Shown here: one piece after another, positions 56,743 through 64,000 of the stretch
Numbering within the stretch: the stretch's first letter is position 1
Layout: every line of letters starts with the position of its first letter
DNA from: Prochlorococcus marinus str. MIT 9313
GTDB lineage: Bacteria; Cyanobacteriota; Cyanobacteriia; PCC-6307; Cyanobiaceae
Length of the DNA: 64,000 nt
NCBI RefSeq assembly: GCF_000011485.1
Contig: NC_005071.1
Span: 496,001-560,000 of the forward strand
Direction: 5' to 3'
Made by a program: the position numbers and the translations under genes
The notes under the pieces: model-generated
Told to the model about the DNA's origin: nothing
Databases searched by the model: none
The model's input: the letters and a program-made list of their open reading frames with translations, nothing else

Positions 56743-57801
56743 TCAACATAGTGGGCATGGAATCGCTCCGGGGAAAAGAAGGCCTTTTTGTCCCGCGCGG
56801 AAGGCGACGAAGCAGCGCTCGCCTGTCTTGACAGGGCGTTCAAGTGGTTGACGCACACGCAACGTGTGATTTCCAAGCTCCACACGCAACAACCAGTGAC
56901 TACCAAGAAACTCGCGACCTTGAATCAGAGCCTCGCCTCTGGGATCCTGCTGAATCTGAAGAGCCTGATCATCGACCATTAACTCAGTTGCCTTAGCAGC
57001 GTTCGGTTCCGTGGGTTTTGAGAGAGGACCAATCGGCGTCAGCCAATGTTCGCCACCCATGTTGAGAGGAAGCAGGTTTCCTTGGAGCACAAAACGACCA
57101 ACAAAAGGTGTGGCTGGTTTTTGCACCAGATCAGAGGGTGATGCGCACTGATGAAGCTCACCATTGCGCAGGACCGCAACCCGATCGCAGATTGCCAGGG
57201 CTTCTTGAGGATCATGTGTCACAAGCAGACCACTGGCACCACATGTTTGAAGAACACCTGCAAGCTCGCTGCGCAAACGCAGACGTACCTCAACATCAAG
57301 GTTGGAAAAGGGTTCATCAAGAAGTACGAGTGATGGCCCTGGGGCCAATGCCCTTGCCAGTGCCAAGCGTTGGCGTTGGCCTCCAGAAAGCTGATGCGGA
57401 TAACGGTGACGAAGATCCGCTAGGCCAAGCATCTCAAGCAGCCATTCTGCTCGGCTGGTGTCTTGGCCGCGGCGTAAACCAAAACAGGTATTGCGCCAGG
57501 CATCGAGATGGGGGAAAAGAGCATAATCCTGAAACACCATGCCTATGCTGCGGCGCTCGGGTGGCAGCATTCCCCGTGAGCTTGCGACCTCGTGATCATC
57601 GATGCAGATTGTCCCTCGCACAGGCTGTTCAAATCCAGCAATCAATCGCAGCAAGGTTGTTTTGCCACAACCGGAAGGTCCCAACAAACCAACGAGCTCA
57701 CCTCTCTGGAGGTTCATATTGATGGATTGCAGTGTCCAACCTTCTGCTGATCCATCACCGTAATGATACCAGAGGCCCTTGATTTGCAAGTGGTTAGTCA
57801 T
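56743..57801 (-). CDS. futC: ABC transporter ATP-binding protein of the iron(III) (FutC/FbpC) type
   Basis: 352 residues from ATG 57801. Walker A GPSGCGKTT (about 43-51), signature LSGGQRQRLALARAL, Walker B LVLLDEPFSNLD, and the switch His VTHD. The C-terminal 110 residues form the regulatory TOBE-type domain. The helical subdomain YALFPHLDAWRN and the overall length fit FutC/FbpC/PotA-like importers. Iron as substrate is inferred from the neighbours. Its ATG overlaps the stop of the upstream Crp/Fnr-type gene (TGATG), so the two are made from one message. Permease and binding protein are not in the window. Confidence 0.85.
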   Translation of the reverse strand: MTNHLQIKGLWYHYGDGSAEGWTLQSINMNLQRGELVGLLGPSGCGKTTLLRLIAGFEQPVRGTICIDDHEVASSRGMLPPERRSIGMVFQDYALFPHLDAWRNTCFGLRRGQDTSRAEWLLEMLGLADLRHRYPHQLSGGQRQRLALARALAPGPSLVLLDEPFSNLDVEVRLRLRSELAGVLQTCGASGLLVTHDPQEALAICDRVAVLRNGELHQCASPSDLVQKPATPFVGRFVLQGNLLPLNMGGEHWLTPIGPLSKPTEPNAAKATELMVDDQALQIQQDPRGEALIQGREFLGSHWLLRVELGNHTLRVRQPLERPVKTGERCFVAFRAGQKGLLFPGAIPCPLC

Positions 57802-58583
57802 CAAAATCGTATATCCATAGCTGGGGTGGATTCGATAAGTCGTGCCGAGAGCAGAAAAGTCCCGCCAGGTTCAATTAGCTGAAGATCATTCTTGTTCCGA
57901 AACAAGGTGATCTGACGAGTAACAGTGGAGCGCGTGGCCCCAATTAGTTCGGCCATGCGTGCATGGCCAAGGGGAAAGGGCAATTCATAACCTTCACTTC
58001 TACGGATGCCAAAGCGACCAATCAGAAGTTTTAAAAGAGCAACTAACCTTGCTTCGGCTCCGACTGGATGTCTGACAAGATGAAAATCAAATAGCCAATC
58101 CCATAGGAGATCTTGATCTTTCGGGCAGTTGTCTGCGTAATGAAGGCCAATTGAACTATTCGTGAGTGCCTCAAGTAAAAAGTTGCTGCAGTCGGGTAAC
58201 CGAATCCAACTAGATTCAGAATCACCACAAAAAGCCAAAGTGATATCAGGAAAATGATCTCCGAAGGAGCCTGAGATCCTGGCAATGCCCTGCTGAAAAA
58301 ACAGCCGCACGTAGCGAGATTGATCCGTCTGAGAGGACAGCAGGATGCTCTGCCCTACTGTGAGTTGAAGTGATTCCAGCGATTCCAGTTGACTACTGAC
58401 TGTTATCGGACAAGACGCATTGTGTAATGGTTTACGGAGGGAAGGGAACTCTTCCTCGCCATAACTACTGGTAGCAGAATCAAAGGTGATGTTTGTGGCA
58501 GGTTTCCAAGATCCATTGCTGTCAGATAGATCCCAGCATCTACTAGAGATTTTTGAGTCAACAGCGACCCCAATAGATGACAA
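57801..58583 (-). CDS. Crp/Fnr-family regulator, second copy
   Basis: 260 residues from a TTG at 58583; the true start is uncertain. The C-terminal 190 residues match the gene at 54731-55327 (VGQSILLSS, GIARISG, ITLAF, a helix-turn-helix in GHARMAELIGATRSTVTRQI, in parts). The N-terminal 65 residues are Ser-rich with no counterpart. It lacks the CPC and CxxxC clusters of its paralogue. The gene ends in the futC start codon, so the regulator probably controls or senses the transporter's function. Confidence 0.78.
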   Translation of the reverse strand: MSSIGVAVDSKISSRCWDLSDSNGSWKPATNITFDSATSSYGEEEFPSLRKPLHNASCPITVSSQLESLESLQLTVGQSILLSSQTDQSRYVRLFFQQGIARISGSFGDHFPDITLAFCGDSESSWIRLPDCSNFLLEALTNSSIGLHYADNCPKDQDLLWDWLFDFHLVRHPVGAEARLVALLKLLIGRFGIRRSEGYELPFPLGHARMAELIGATRSTVTRQITLFRNKNDLQLIEPGGTFLLSARLIESTPAMDIRF

Positions 58584-58595
58584 TTGTCACAAGCA
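58584..58595 (-). promoter_or_regulatory. leader between the Fur-like site and the Crp/Fnr-type start
   Basis: Twelve bases separate the candidate start codon from the Fur-like box. No strong Shine-Dalgarno sequence is present in this short spacer, which is another reason to doubt the exact start. Confidence 0.3.
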
Positions 58596-58610
58596 GATGA
58601 ATCATTCTCA
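58596..58610 (-). promoter_or_regulatory. Fur-like box upstream of the Crp/Fnr-type regulator and futC
   Basis: On the minus strand TGAGAATGATTCATC; the half TGAGAAT equals that in the box at 56437, and ATTC continues the dyad before it breaks. The match is weaker than at 56437. Confidence 0.5.
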
Positions 58611-59564
58611 CCCATCAAGCACAGATCAATGCTTGCTTGGGATGTGACATTTATTACATCTAGAGGTAGCTATTGATTCGGGTCGCTTGATTGTGGGGGG
58701 GAGTAGGTAAAAAGCAGAAAAATGAGCGTGTTGGTTTTTTGGTCAAGAGTCAGGCTTTGGATCCAACAAAAGGCCAGCCATCCTGTTCATGGGGCTGCTT
58801 GGATCCAAGTTAAGCTGTATAGTTTCAAATTTTATTCATGAAAAATAACTTATAGCGAGCAGAATCCATGACCTGCACAACGATTTTATCTCCATAGAAG
58901 CAATTAAAGATGGCTAGAATGGCAGGTGTCTATGTCAAGGAATTATCTGTTTATAATGATCGACTTGGCTAAGCCTATTGTAAGGCTAGCTAGAAAACTG
59001 TCGGCGCCAAGAGAAGTCAATAACTGCTATGAATACTATATTCGCAGTCAGATTCCTGGTGTAGGACTTGCCTGTTATTAGCACTTTAAATATGGATTGA
59101 AGTATACATTCATGCAGGCAGAGCATCGTGTCTTCTGGGTTTACGATGATGAATATAATGAATAACAGTATTCGCTTTTGTATCTATCAAGTATACGGCG
59201 TTGGCCTGATAGAGCTGTGCTAAATAGACCTGCAAATTTAGTTTCTGAAAAATGATGAAATGGTTGTTCCTGTAGATTTATATGGCCCTAGGGGGATTTC
59301 TTAATGCAAGAGTCTTGCTATTCTAAATGTAATCATCATTGACAATGAATGTAATGATTATTGATGAGAAAATAGAAGATTTAGGCATCCCATTTAGCGA
59401 CCCATTCATTTTTTATTTCTTAGTTGGCGTTAGTCTTGAAGTTGAAATATCTTGCTCGATTTACTGTAGTCCAACAATTAGTGAATGCCTTAGCTGATTG
59501 AGCGGCTAAGCATCGAGATGAATGGCATAGTTTCCCAAAGACTTCTTAAAAGGCAATTGCGTCC
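58611..59564. other. long intergenic region with twin palindromes
   Basis: About 950 AT-rich bases. It includes two copies of the 10-base palindrome TTGGATCCAA (58757-58766, 58799-58808). A 39-codon frame starting at 58722 spans both copies; I do not call it a gene. Confidence 0.45.
58757..58808. repeat. twin palindromes TTGGATCCAA, 42 bases apart
   Basis: Copies at 58757-58766 and 58799-58808, each fully self-complementary; centres 42 bases apart, four helical turns. They lie upstream of the Crp/Fnr-type gene and could be a paired operator. Confidence 0.45.
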
Positions 59565-59912
59565 ATGCCCTTGATCAACATCCAAGCATCAGTTCCAGCT
59601 GTAGCTGATGCCAACTCACTGCTGCAAGAGCTCTCTAGCAAGCTTGCTGAGCTACTGGGGAAACCAGAGAAATATGTGATGACATCTCTTCAATGCGGTG
59701 TGCCAATGACATTTTCGGGAAATACTGAACCGACTTGCTATGTGGAGGTGAAAAGCATTGGAGCTCTCGATGGTAGCCGTACGCAAGAAGTGAGCGAACT
59801 CGTGTGTGGCCACATCGAGCAGAATCTTGGTATTCCTGCTGATCGAATCTATATCGGCTTTGAGGATGTCCCTGCTCGACTCTGGGGTTGGAACGGAAGT
59901 ACCTTCGGTTGA
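59565..59912 (+). CDS. macrophage migration inhibitory factor homologue (tautomerase)
   Basis: 115 residues, the usual length for MIF. The catalytic N-terminal Pro follows the initiator Met (MPLINIQAS). The family end motif IGFEDVPARLWGWNGSTFG (in parts) and SIGALDG are as in eukaryotic MIF/D-dopachrome tautomerase. Activity would be keto-enol tautomerisation of phenylpyruvate-like compounds. MIF homologues are known in Prochlorococcus. The residues of the CxxC oxidoreductase site of mammalian MIF are not present. Confidence 0.93.
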   Translation: MPLINIQASVPAVADANSLLQELSSKLAELLGKPEKYVMTSLQCGVPMTFSGNTEPTCYVEVKSIGALDGSRTQEVSELVCGHIEQNLGIPADRIYIGFEDVPARLWGWNGSTFG

Positions 59913-60116
59913 AGTGATCGTGATATGCCGCCAAAGGATGTCAAATAACCTTAGGGTAAATGAAGTAATTGTTGGCGTCCATGTAACTTAAAAAGTAGGT
60001 TTAATATTGGGATTCATAGGCAGATAAGCAAGAGTAGATGTTCAAAAAGAAATTTTTTGACCAATGAATGATAAAAATGAAACAAGCACCTCAATTCGCA
60101 ATTCAATGAAAGACAC

Positions 60117-60770
60117 GTGAGAAAAAATCAACGAGCAGAAACGATCATGCGAAGACTAAACGAGCACTATCCTGATCCTGCCATTCCGCTCAACCATCAT
60201 GACGATTTCACCCTATTGATTGCAGTTGTTTTAAGTGCGCAGTGCACTGATAAGAAAGTCAATGAGGTGACAGTATCTCTGTTTGAACATGCACAGACCC
60301 CAGAGGAGATGTATCAGTTAGGTGAAGTGAGAATACTAAATATGATCCGACAGCTAGGGCTGTCAAAGCAAAAAGCCAAAAACATACATAGACTCTCGGA
60401 AATCATTGTTCAACGCTTCCATTCTTCCGTACCACAGAATTTCAATGATCTAGAATCACTCCCTGGAGTGGGACATAAAACAGCAAGTGTTGTCATGGCT
60501 CAAGCTTTTGGGGTGCCTACATTTCCAGTTGATACGCATATCCACCGTTTAGCTCAAAGATGGGGACTATCTAATGGCAGCAGTGTACTTCAGACAGAAA
60601 AAGATCTCAAAAAGCTGTTCCCGAAATCAGCATGGAATAAGCTTCATCTCCAGATCATCTACTATGGTCGTGAAAACTGTACCGCAAGGGGATGTGATGG
60701 AACAACCTGTGATTTATGTAGAGAGCTATATCCAAAACGACGCAATCCAGTAAAGTGGATCAAAGCCTAG
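60117..60770 (+). CDS. nth: endonuclease III (base-excision DNA glycosylase/AP lyase)
   Basis: 217 residues from a GTG (ATG 60147 is an alternative). It removes oxidised pyrimidines. The helix-hairpin-helix LPGVGHKTASVV carries the catalytic Lys (about 121), and VDTHIHRLAQRW the catalytic Asp (about 141). The C-terminal iron-sulfur loop is present but the spacing is unusual: CTARGCDGTTCDLC is C-x4-C-x4-C-x2-C in place of the classical C-x6-C-x2-C-x5-C, so cluster binding should not be taken for granted. Confidence 0.93.
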   Translation: MRKNQRAETIMRRLNEHYPDPAIPLNHHDDFTLLIAVVLSAQCTDKKVNEVTVSLFEHAQTPEEMYQLGEVRILNMIRQLGLSKQKAKNIHRLSEIIVQRFHSSVPQNFNDLESLPGVGHKTASVVMAQAFGVPTFPVDTHIHRLAQRWGLSNGSSVLQTEKDLKKLFPKSAWNKLHLQIIYYGRENCTARGCDGTTCDLCRELYPKRRNPVKWIKA

Positions 60771-60868
60771 CCTGGTAAATAATAAGATATTGTCTGATAA
60801 CTATGCATTCGCAAATGACGTCATGAGTTAAATATGAACGTATATATAGCTACAAAAATATTTTGTTA

Positions 60869-61426
60869 TTAATCCTTAGCCTTATTCAATCGCTTTGGCT
60901 CCCGTGAAAGAGCAAGTGCAGCAAAAATCCCTCCAAGAAATCCACTTGCATGACCGATCCAGCTCACCCCAGCCGGAGACACGCCTGGGATCAAAGCCGG
61001 AAGTGCATTTCCAAAAAGAACCAAACCCACGACTGACAATAAAATGGTCATGAAACGGCGTTCAAGAAACCCAATTAACAAAAGGTAGCCGAGTAGTCCA
61101 TACAAAACACCTGACATGCCATGGCTTCCTCTAGGCCAAAATAACCAAACCGGTATTTCCATCACAACAACAGCAATTAAAATACCAATATAATCACGAA
61201 TGCCCTTGCTAAGTACTAACCAGCTTAGCGGTAAAAACATAATCGTGTTAGAGGTCAGATGACCAAAACCTGCATGGCTAAATGGAGCGGTTAGTAGACC
61301 CCACCAAGGCAGGCCAGGCCCTATAGGCAGATTCCAATTACCCGAAAAAAATATCTGATCAATACTCTCCTGTAGCCAAGCAATCCCGACAAAGAACACA
61401 GGGAGTAATAACCGAAAGCTCAGCAT
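60869..61426 (-). CDS. rhomboid-family intramembrane serine protease
   Basis: 185 residues from ATG 61426 (61450 also possible). Six membrane segments; the Ser nucleophile is in HGMSGVLYG (GxSG), the His in SWIGHASGFLGG, and an early NxxxF-like HLTSNTIMF in the second span. Substrates unknown. Confidence 0.9.
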   Translation of the reverse strand: MLSFRLLLPVFFVGIAWLQESIDQIFFSGNWNLPIGPGLPWWGLLTAPFSHAGFGHLTSNTIMFLPLSWLVLSKGIRDYIGILIAVVVMEIPVWLFWPRGSHGMSGVLYGLLGYLLLIGFLERRFMTILLSVVGLVLFGNALPALIPGVSPAGVSWIGHASGFLGGIFAALALSREPKRLNKAKD

Positions 61427-61756
61427 ATGCTTACGTTTGGATTGGTTCACTCAAGATGCTTTGAAATGAAAATCGCATGATTCACCATTCTATTGTGCGG
61501 CAACTCCCCTACAACTCCATTAAGACATCGCAGTAATCAGCAGCGCTGTAGATCAATAACCTGCGATCAAAGCTGATCTTCTTTGACATTTCGAACCTAA
61601 GAAAGGTTCTCCAGCACGCTTGAAAGACTCCGCTCGCAGTGATGAATCGACATTGCCAAGGCGAAAATCCAAGCGTTTTGAAGCTAGAGCATTGATCAAA
61701 CAACAGCGTTCAATATATATTTTCGCTAGACCTTGTGCAATCTTCAGCAAAACGAC
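61427..61756. other. divergent promoter region between the rhomboid and SDR genes
   Basis: About 330 bases. Short frames on both strands overlap and none looks real. A TATATAT-rich patch near 61712 may be part of the SDR promoter. Confidence 0.4.
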
Positions 61757-62440
61757 ATGGGCATCAAGCTGGCCATCAGTGGAGCCTCTGGCAAAACCGG
61801 CTATCGAGTTGCCGAGGAAGCCCTAAAGGAAGGGAATCAGGTGCGCCTGTTGATTCGTCCAAACTCCCATTTGCCCGACAATTTGAGCCAATGTGATCTA
61901 CGGCGCTTGTCATTGGCAGATGAAACAGCCCTCGATGAAGCCCTTGAAGGCTGTGACGCGCTTGTTCTCGCAACAGGTGCCAGACCCTCTGCAGATCTAA
62001 CCGGCCCTGCGCGGGTGGATGCCTTAGGGGTAAGACAGCAAATCGCCAGTTGCAAAAGGGTTGGCGTCAAAAGGGTTGTTCTGGTTAGTTCGCTTTGTGC
62101 CGGACGATGGTTGCATCCACTCAATCTTTTTGGCCTGATCTTGGTTTGGAAACGCCTAGGAGAACAGGCTCTAGAGCAAAGCGGTCTCGATTGGACTGTG
62201 ATCAGACCGGGTGGCCTGAATGATCGAGAAGAGAACCTAGAGAAAGAAGGGATCCTTTTTACAGGGGCCGATTGTCAGGAAGACGCTAGAATTCCGCGTC
62301 GATTAGTAGCGCGATGCTGCATAGAAGCCCTCAAGACTCCATCGTCAATTGGCCGCATCATCGAGGTCACGAGCGACCCTGACCTGAAGAGAATCACATT
62401 GCAACAAGCACTCAAAACCATCAATGCTCTGGCGTCATAG
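61757..62440 (+). CDS. NAD(P)-binding atypical SDR protein
   Basis: 227 residues from ATG 61757 (MGIKLAISG). The cofactor motif GASGKTGY (about residues 9-16) and YVSS-like LVSSLCAG mark the atypical SDR/NmrA-like group seen in Ycf39-type and related cyanobacterial proteins. DWTVIRPGGL is typical. It lacks the catalytic YxxxK, so a regulatory or chaperone-like role is possible. Confidence 0.87.
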   Translation: MGIKLAISGASGKTGYRVAEEALKEGNQVRLLIRPNSHLPDNLSQCDLRRLSLADETALDEALEGCDALVLATGARPSADLTGPARVDALGVRQQIASCKRVGVKRVVLVSSLCAGRWLHPLNLFGLILVWKRLGEQALEQSGLDWTVIRPGGLNDREENLEKEGILFTGADCQEDARIPRRLVARCCIEALKTPSSIGRIIEVTSDPDLKRITLQQALKTINALAS

Positions 62441-62466
62441 TGTCGTCAGATGAGTAGTATCTGGTC

Positions 62467-62676
62467 ATGAACACCAATGCCAGAATTGATGCCTTACAGC
62501 TGATGCTTACCGACCTGCGTACTCGTAATGAACCCATTCGTCACAAGGCTGCATTTAGAGGCTGTCAACCTGAGTTTCAAGCACTCGTTACTAAGCTGAT
62601 TGAACAGCTCGAAAGCGAACTTCTTGAGGAGAAACAACGTCAGCGAAACCATAGCAACCATTCGTCTGGTTATTGA
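62467..62676 (+). CDS. small conserved-looking helical protein
   Basis: 69 residues with a long amphipathic helix (LQLMLTDLRTRNEPIRHKAAFRG, in parts) and a Glu/Leu-rich helix (EQLESELLEEKQRQR). No family named. It starts 26 bases after the SDR stop, so it is probably in the same unit. Confidence 0.6.
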   Translation: MNTNARIDALQLMLTDLRTRNEPIRHKAAFRGCQPEFQALVTKLIEQLESELLEEKQRQRNHSNHSSGY

Positions 62677-62772
62677 TACTTGCCATGGTTAAGCTCAGTT
62701 GAAGAGCAATTGATCACAACGTTTTGCTTCCTAAAGTACAATCAATATAGGGTACACAAGAGGGAGACATTT

Positions 62773-62797
62773 AAAGGAAGTTATTAGCTTCCCTTTT
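62773..62797 (-). terminator. bidirectional terminator of pstS and the 69-residue gene
   Basis: GGAAG pairs with CTTCC around TTATTAG; A-rich on one side and T-rich on the other, so both strands get a U-tract. It lies between the convergent genes. Confidence 0.55.
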
Positions 62798-62839
62798 AAT
62801 GATTCTAATAAGACGACTTAAACGAGTCTCGTGATTTGA

Positions 62840-63823
62840 TCACTTGCTGACCAAGTCAACGGCACTACGAGCCTTGGAGAGAATTTCACCCTGCAGGGGA
62901 ACGAAACCCAACCCATCAGTTTGCGCCTGAGCCTCATCACTCAACATGTAGTCAAAGGTTGTTTTGAGTGCGTCAAGGTTGCTGCCATTACCAGTTTTGT
63001 ATGCCAACAACCAGGTGAGAGTGGCAATCGGATAAGCCCCTTTGGCTGTGGGATTTGGATTGGTACCGGCGAGATTGGCGTCTAACTGGATGCCATTGAG
63101 GGCAGCAGCTCCTGTATTCACACTTGGCTTGAGGAATTCGCCAGAGAGATTTTCAAGTGCAGCAGCTTTGACCTTTCCTTTGATGAATGACTGATTCACA
63201 TAACCGATCGCGCCAGGTGTATTTGTAATCACACCAGCAACACCTGAATTCCCTTTGGCGCCCACCCCTGTTGGCCATTCCACTGATTTACCGGTTCCCA
63301 GGGTCCATTGTTTAGAAAAGGCCTGCATGGAATTGGTAAATGCCTTGGTGGTGCCAGAGCCATCAGAGCGATGCACCCAAGTGATCTTGCCTGCAGGGCA
63401 ATTGAGCTGATCCCAATCAGTGATGCTGCCAAGAGCAACTTCAACCGCTTGCTTTTGGGTCAACTTCAGATCGCAGTCTCGGTTGTAGCCAAAGGCGATG
63501 GTGCCTCCCACCATGGGAATTTGCACCAAGCCACGCTGAACCTTGTCAATATCCTCCTGCTTCATCGGATCATCCGATGCCGCGAAGCTCACGGTCTGAT
63601 CAATGAAGGCTTTACGACCAGATCCAGAACCAACAGCCTGATAGTTGACCTGCGGCCCCCCAGCCGTGGCCAGCTCAGAGAACCAGCGGGTATAGATCTT
63701 CGCAGGGAAGGTTGCACCAGCTCCGCTTAGACGGCCGGATGACCCTGAGGTGCTGCAAGCCGTGATGCCAACACCGAGAACAACCGCAGAAAGGAGCAAA
63801 AGGGCCTTCTTTGAGAACGACAT
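62840..63823 (-). CDS. pstS: phosphate ABC transporter substrate-binding protein
   Basis: 327 residues from ATG 63823 (MSFSKKALLLL); ATG 63844 would add seven. A lipoprotein-type signal ends ITAC. Phosphate-binding segments are GAGATFP at the start, GSGSGRKAF, the SDGSGTT loop and PGAIGYVNQ. The mature protein captures phosphate in the periplasm for PstABC, which is not in the window. Confidence 0.95.
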   Translation of the reverse strand: MSFSKKALLLLSAVVLGVGITACSTSGSSGRLSGAGATFPAKIYTRWFSELATAGGPQVNYQAVGSGSGRKAFIDQTVSFAASDDPMKQEDIDKVQRGLVQIPMVGGTIAFGYNRDCDLKLTQKQAVEVALGSITDWDQLNCPAGKITWVHRSDGSGTTKAFTNSMQAFSKQWTLGTGKSVEWPTGVGAKGNSGVAGVITNTPGAIGYVNQSFIKGKVKAAALENLSGEFLKPSVNTGAAALNGIQLDANLAGTNPNPTAKGAYPIATLTWLLAYKTGNGSNLDALKTTFDYMLSDEAQAQTDGLGFVPLQGEILSKARSAVDLVSK

Positions 63824-63910
63824 GGGGCCCCTGAAGGATTTCATCAACCCATAACTAGATAAGAAATGCCCTTTGATGGGAAAAAGTCAGCAATTGACTA
63901 GGAGATCTTG

Positions 63911-63931
63911 ATGAATCGGTTAGTGGTTAAG
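63911..63931 (-). promoter_or_regulatory. possible Pho box upstream of pstS
   Basis: On the minus strand CTTAACCA then CTAACCGA then TTCATC, tandem eight-base steps like cyanobacterial PhoB sites (CTTAACCT consensus). 88 bases upstream of the start. Confidence 0.45.
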
Positions 63932-63943
63932 GGAGATAAGAAC

Positions 63944-63960
63944 GTTCTACCCAGTAGAAC
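63944..63960. repeat. inverted repeat upstream of pstS
   Basis: GTTCTAC, CCA, GTAGAAC: a perfect seven-base stem with a three-base loop; on the plus strand it is followed by CCTTTTCTTT. It may end a transcript from beyond the window or be an operator. Confidence 0.5.
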
Positions 63961-64000
63961 CCTTTTCTTTGCTCTAGGCAAAAACCCAGCAACTGGAACT

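Noticed and set aside
59325-59375. AT-rich repeats resembling Fur hexamers (AATGATTATTGATG)
   Set aside because: The half sites do not form a dyad with proper spacing, and the sequence is simply AT-rich.
1-64000. CRISPR arrays, insertion sequences, prophage genes and rRNA operons
   Set aside because: I looked for repeated spacers, transposase motifs, integrases and rRNA sequence and saw none in this window.

Overview
The window looks like chromosomal DNA of a marine picocyanobacterium, most likely a low-light-adapted Prochlorococcus of the large-genome MIT9303/MIT9313 type. The reasons are a prochlorophyte Pcb chlorophyll-binding antenna gene, ndhL followed by a DUF3007 gene and trpA, Ycf51, cyAbrB, plastocyanin, many DUF families typical of cyanobacteria, Nif11-type proteins, an intron-free tRNA-Leu(UAA), and near-balanced base composition in the core genes. 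This is a judgement from gene content; no database was searched.

Layout. 1-9.6 kb: core metabolism (start of a TamB-like gene, Ycf51, glgB, hemE, an NAD-dependent epimerase, petE). 9.7-17.6 kb: a Nif11-domain protein, clpB, a QueD-like protein, hisIE, a metzincin-like protease and a group 2 sigma factor. 17.7-22.9 kb: small membrane and secreted proteins, a Nif11-cupin fusion, a c6-like cytochrome, cyAbrB, the ndhL/DUF3007/trpA cluster and tRNA-Leu. 23-35.5 kb: pyrC, a Ca2+/cation antiporter, glutathione reductase divergent from a GST-like protein, glutamate decarboxylase, a frameshifted DUF6790-type gene, DUF3119, a DCC-family protein and an SDR. 35.5-49 kb: an accessory stretch, AT-richer and gene-poor, with a TPR protein, orphan small genes, tRNA-Pro, msrA and an S9-family peptidase pseudogene that has lost its catalytic domain.

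49.4-58.6 kb is the most coherent accessory region and looks like an iron-homeostasis island. It holds a peroxiredoxin-like protein, two ferritins, a Pcb antenna, two paralogous Crp/Fnr-type regulators (one with eight cysteines), an iron-type ABC ATPase (FutC/FbpC-like) translated from the end of the second regulator gene, and a 45-residue basic four-cysteine protein. A Fur-like palindrome overlaps the -10 of the small protein, and a second Fur-like site precedes the regulator/ATPase pair. A hairpin covers the ribosome-binding site of the first regulator. 59.5-64 kb returns to core genes (MIF/tautomerase, endonuclease III, rhomboid, SDR, PstS with a possible Pho box).

Several genes shorter than 60 codons were found by reading the sequence directly: single-span membrane proteins of 38, 39, 55 and 56 residues and the four-cysteine protein. 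How the iron genes work together is inferred from context: Fur-like sites and Crp-type regulators would tie uptake (FutC), storage (ferritins) and antenna remodelling (Pcb) to iron status.
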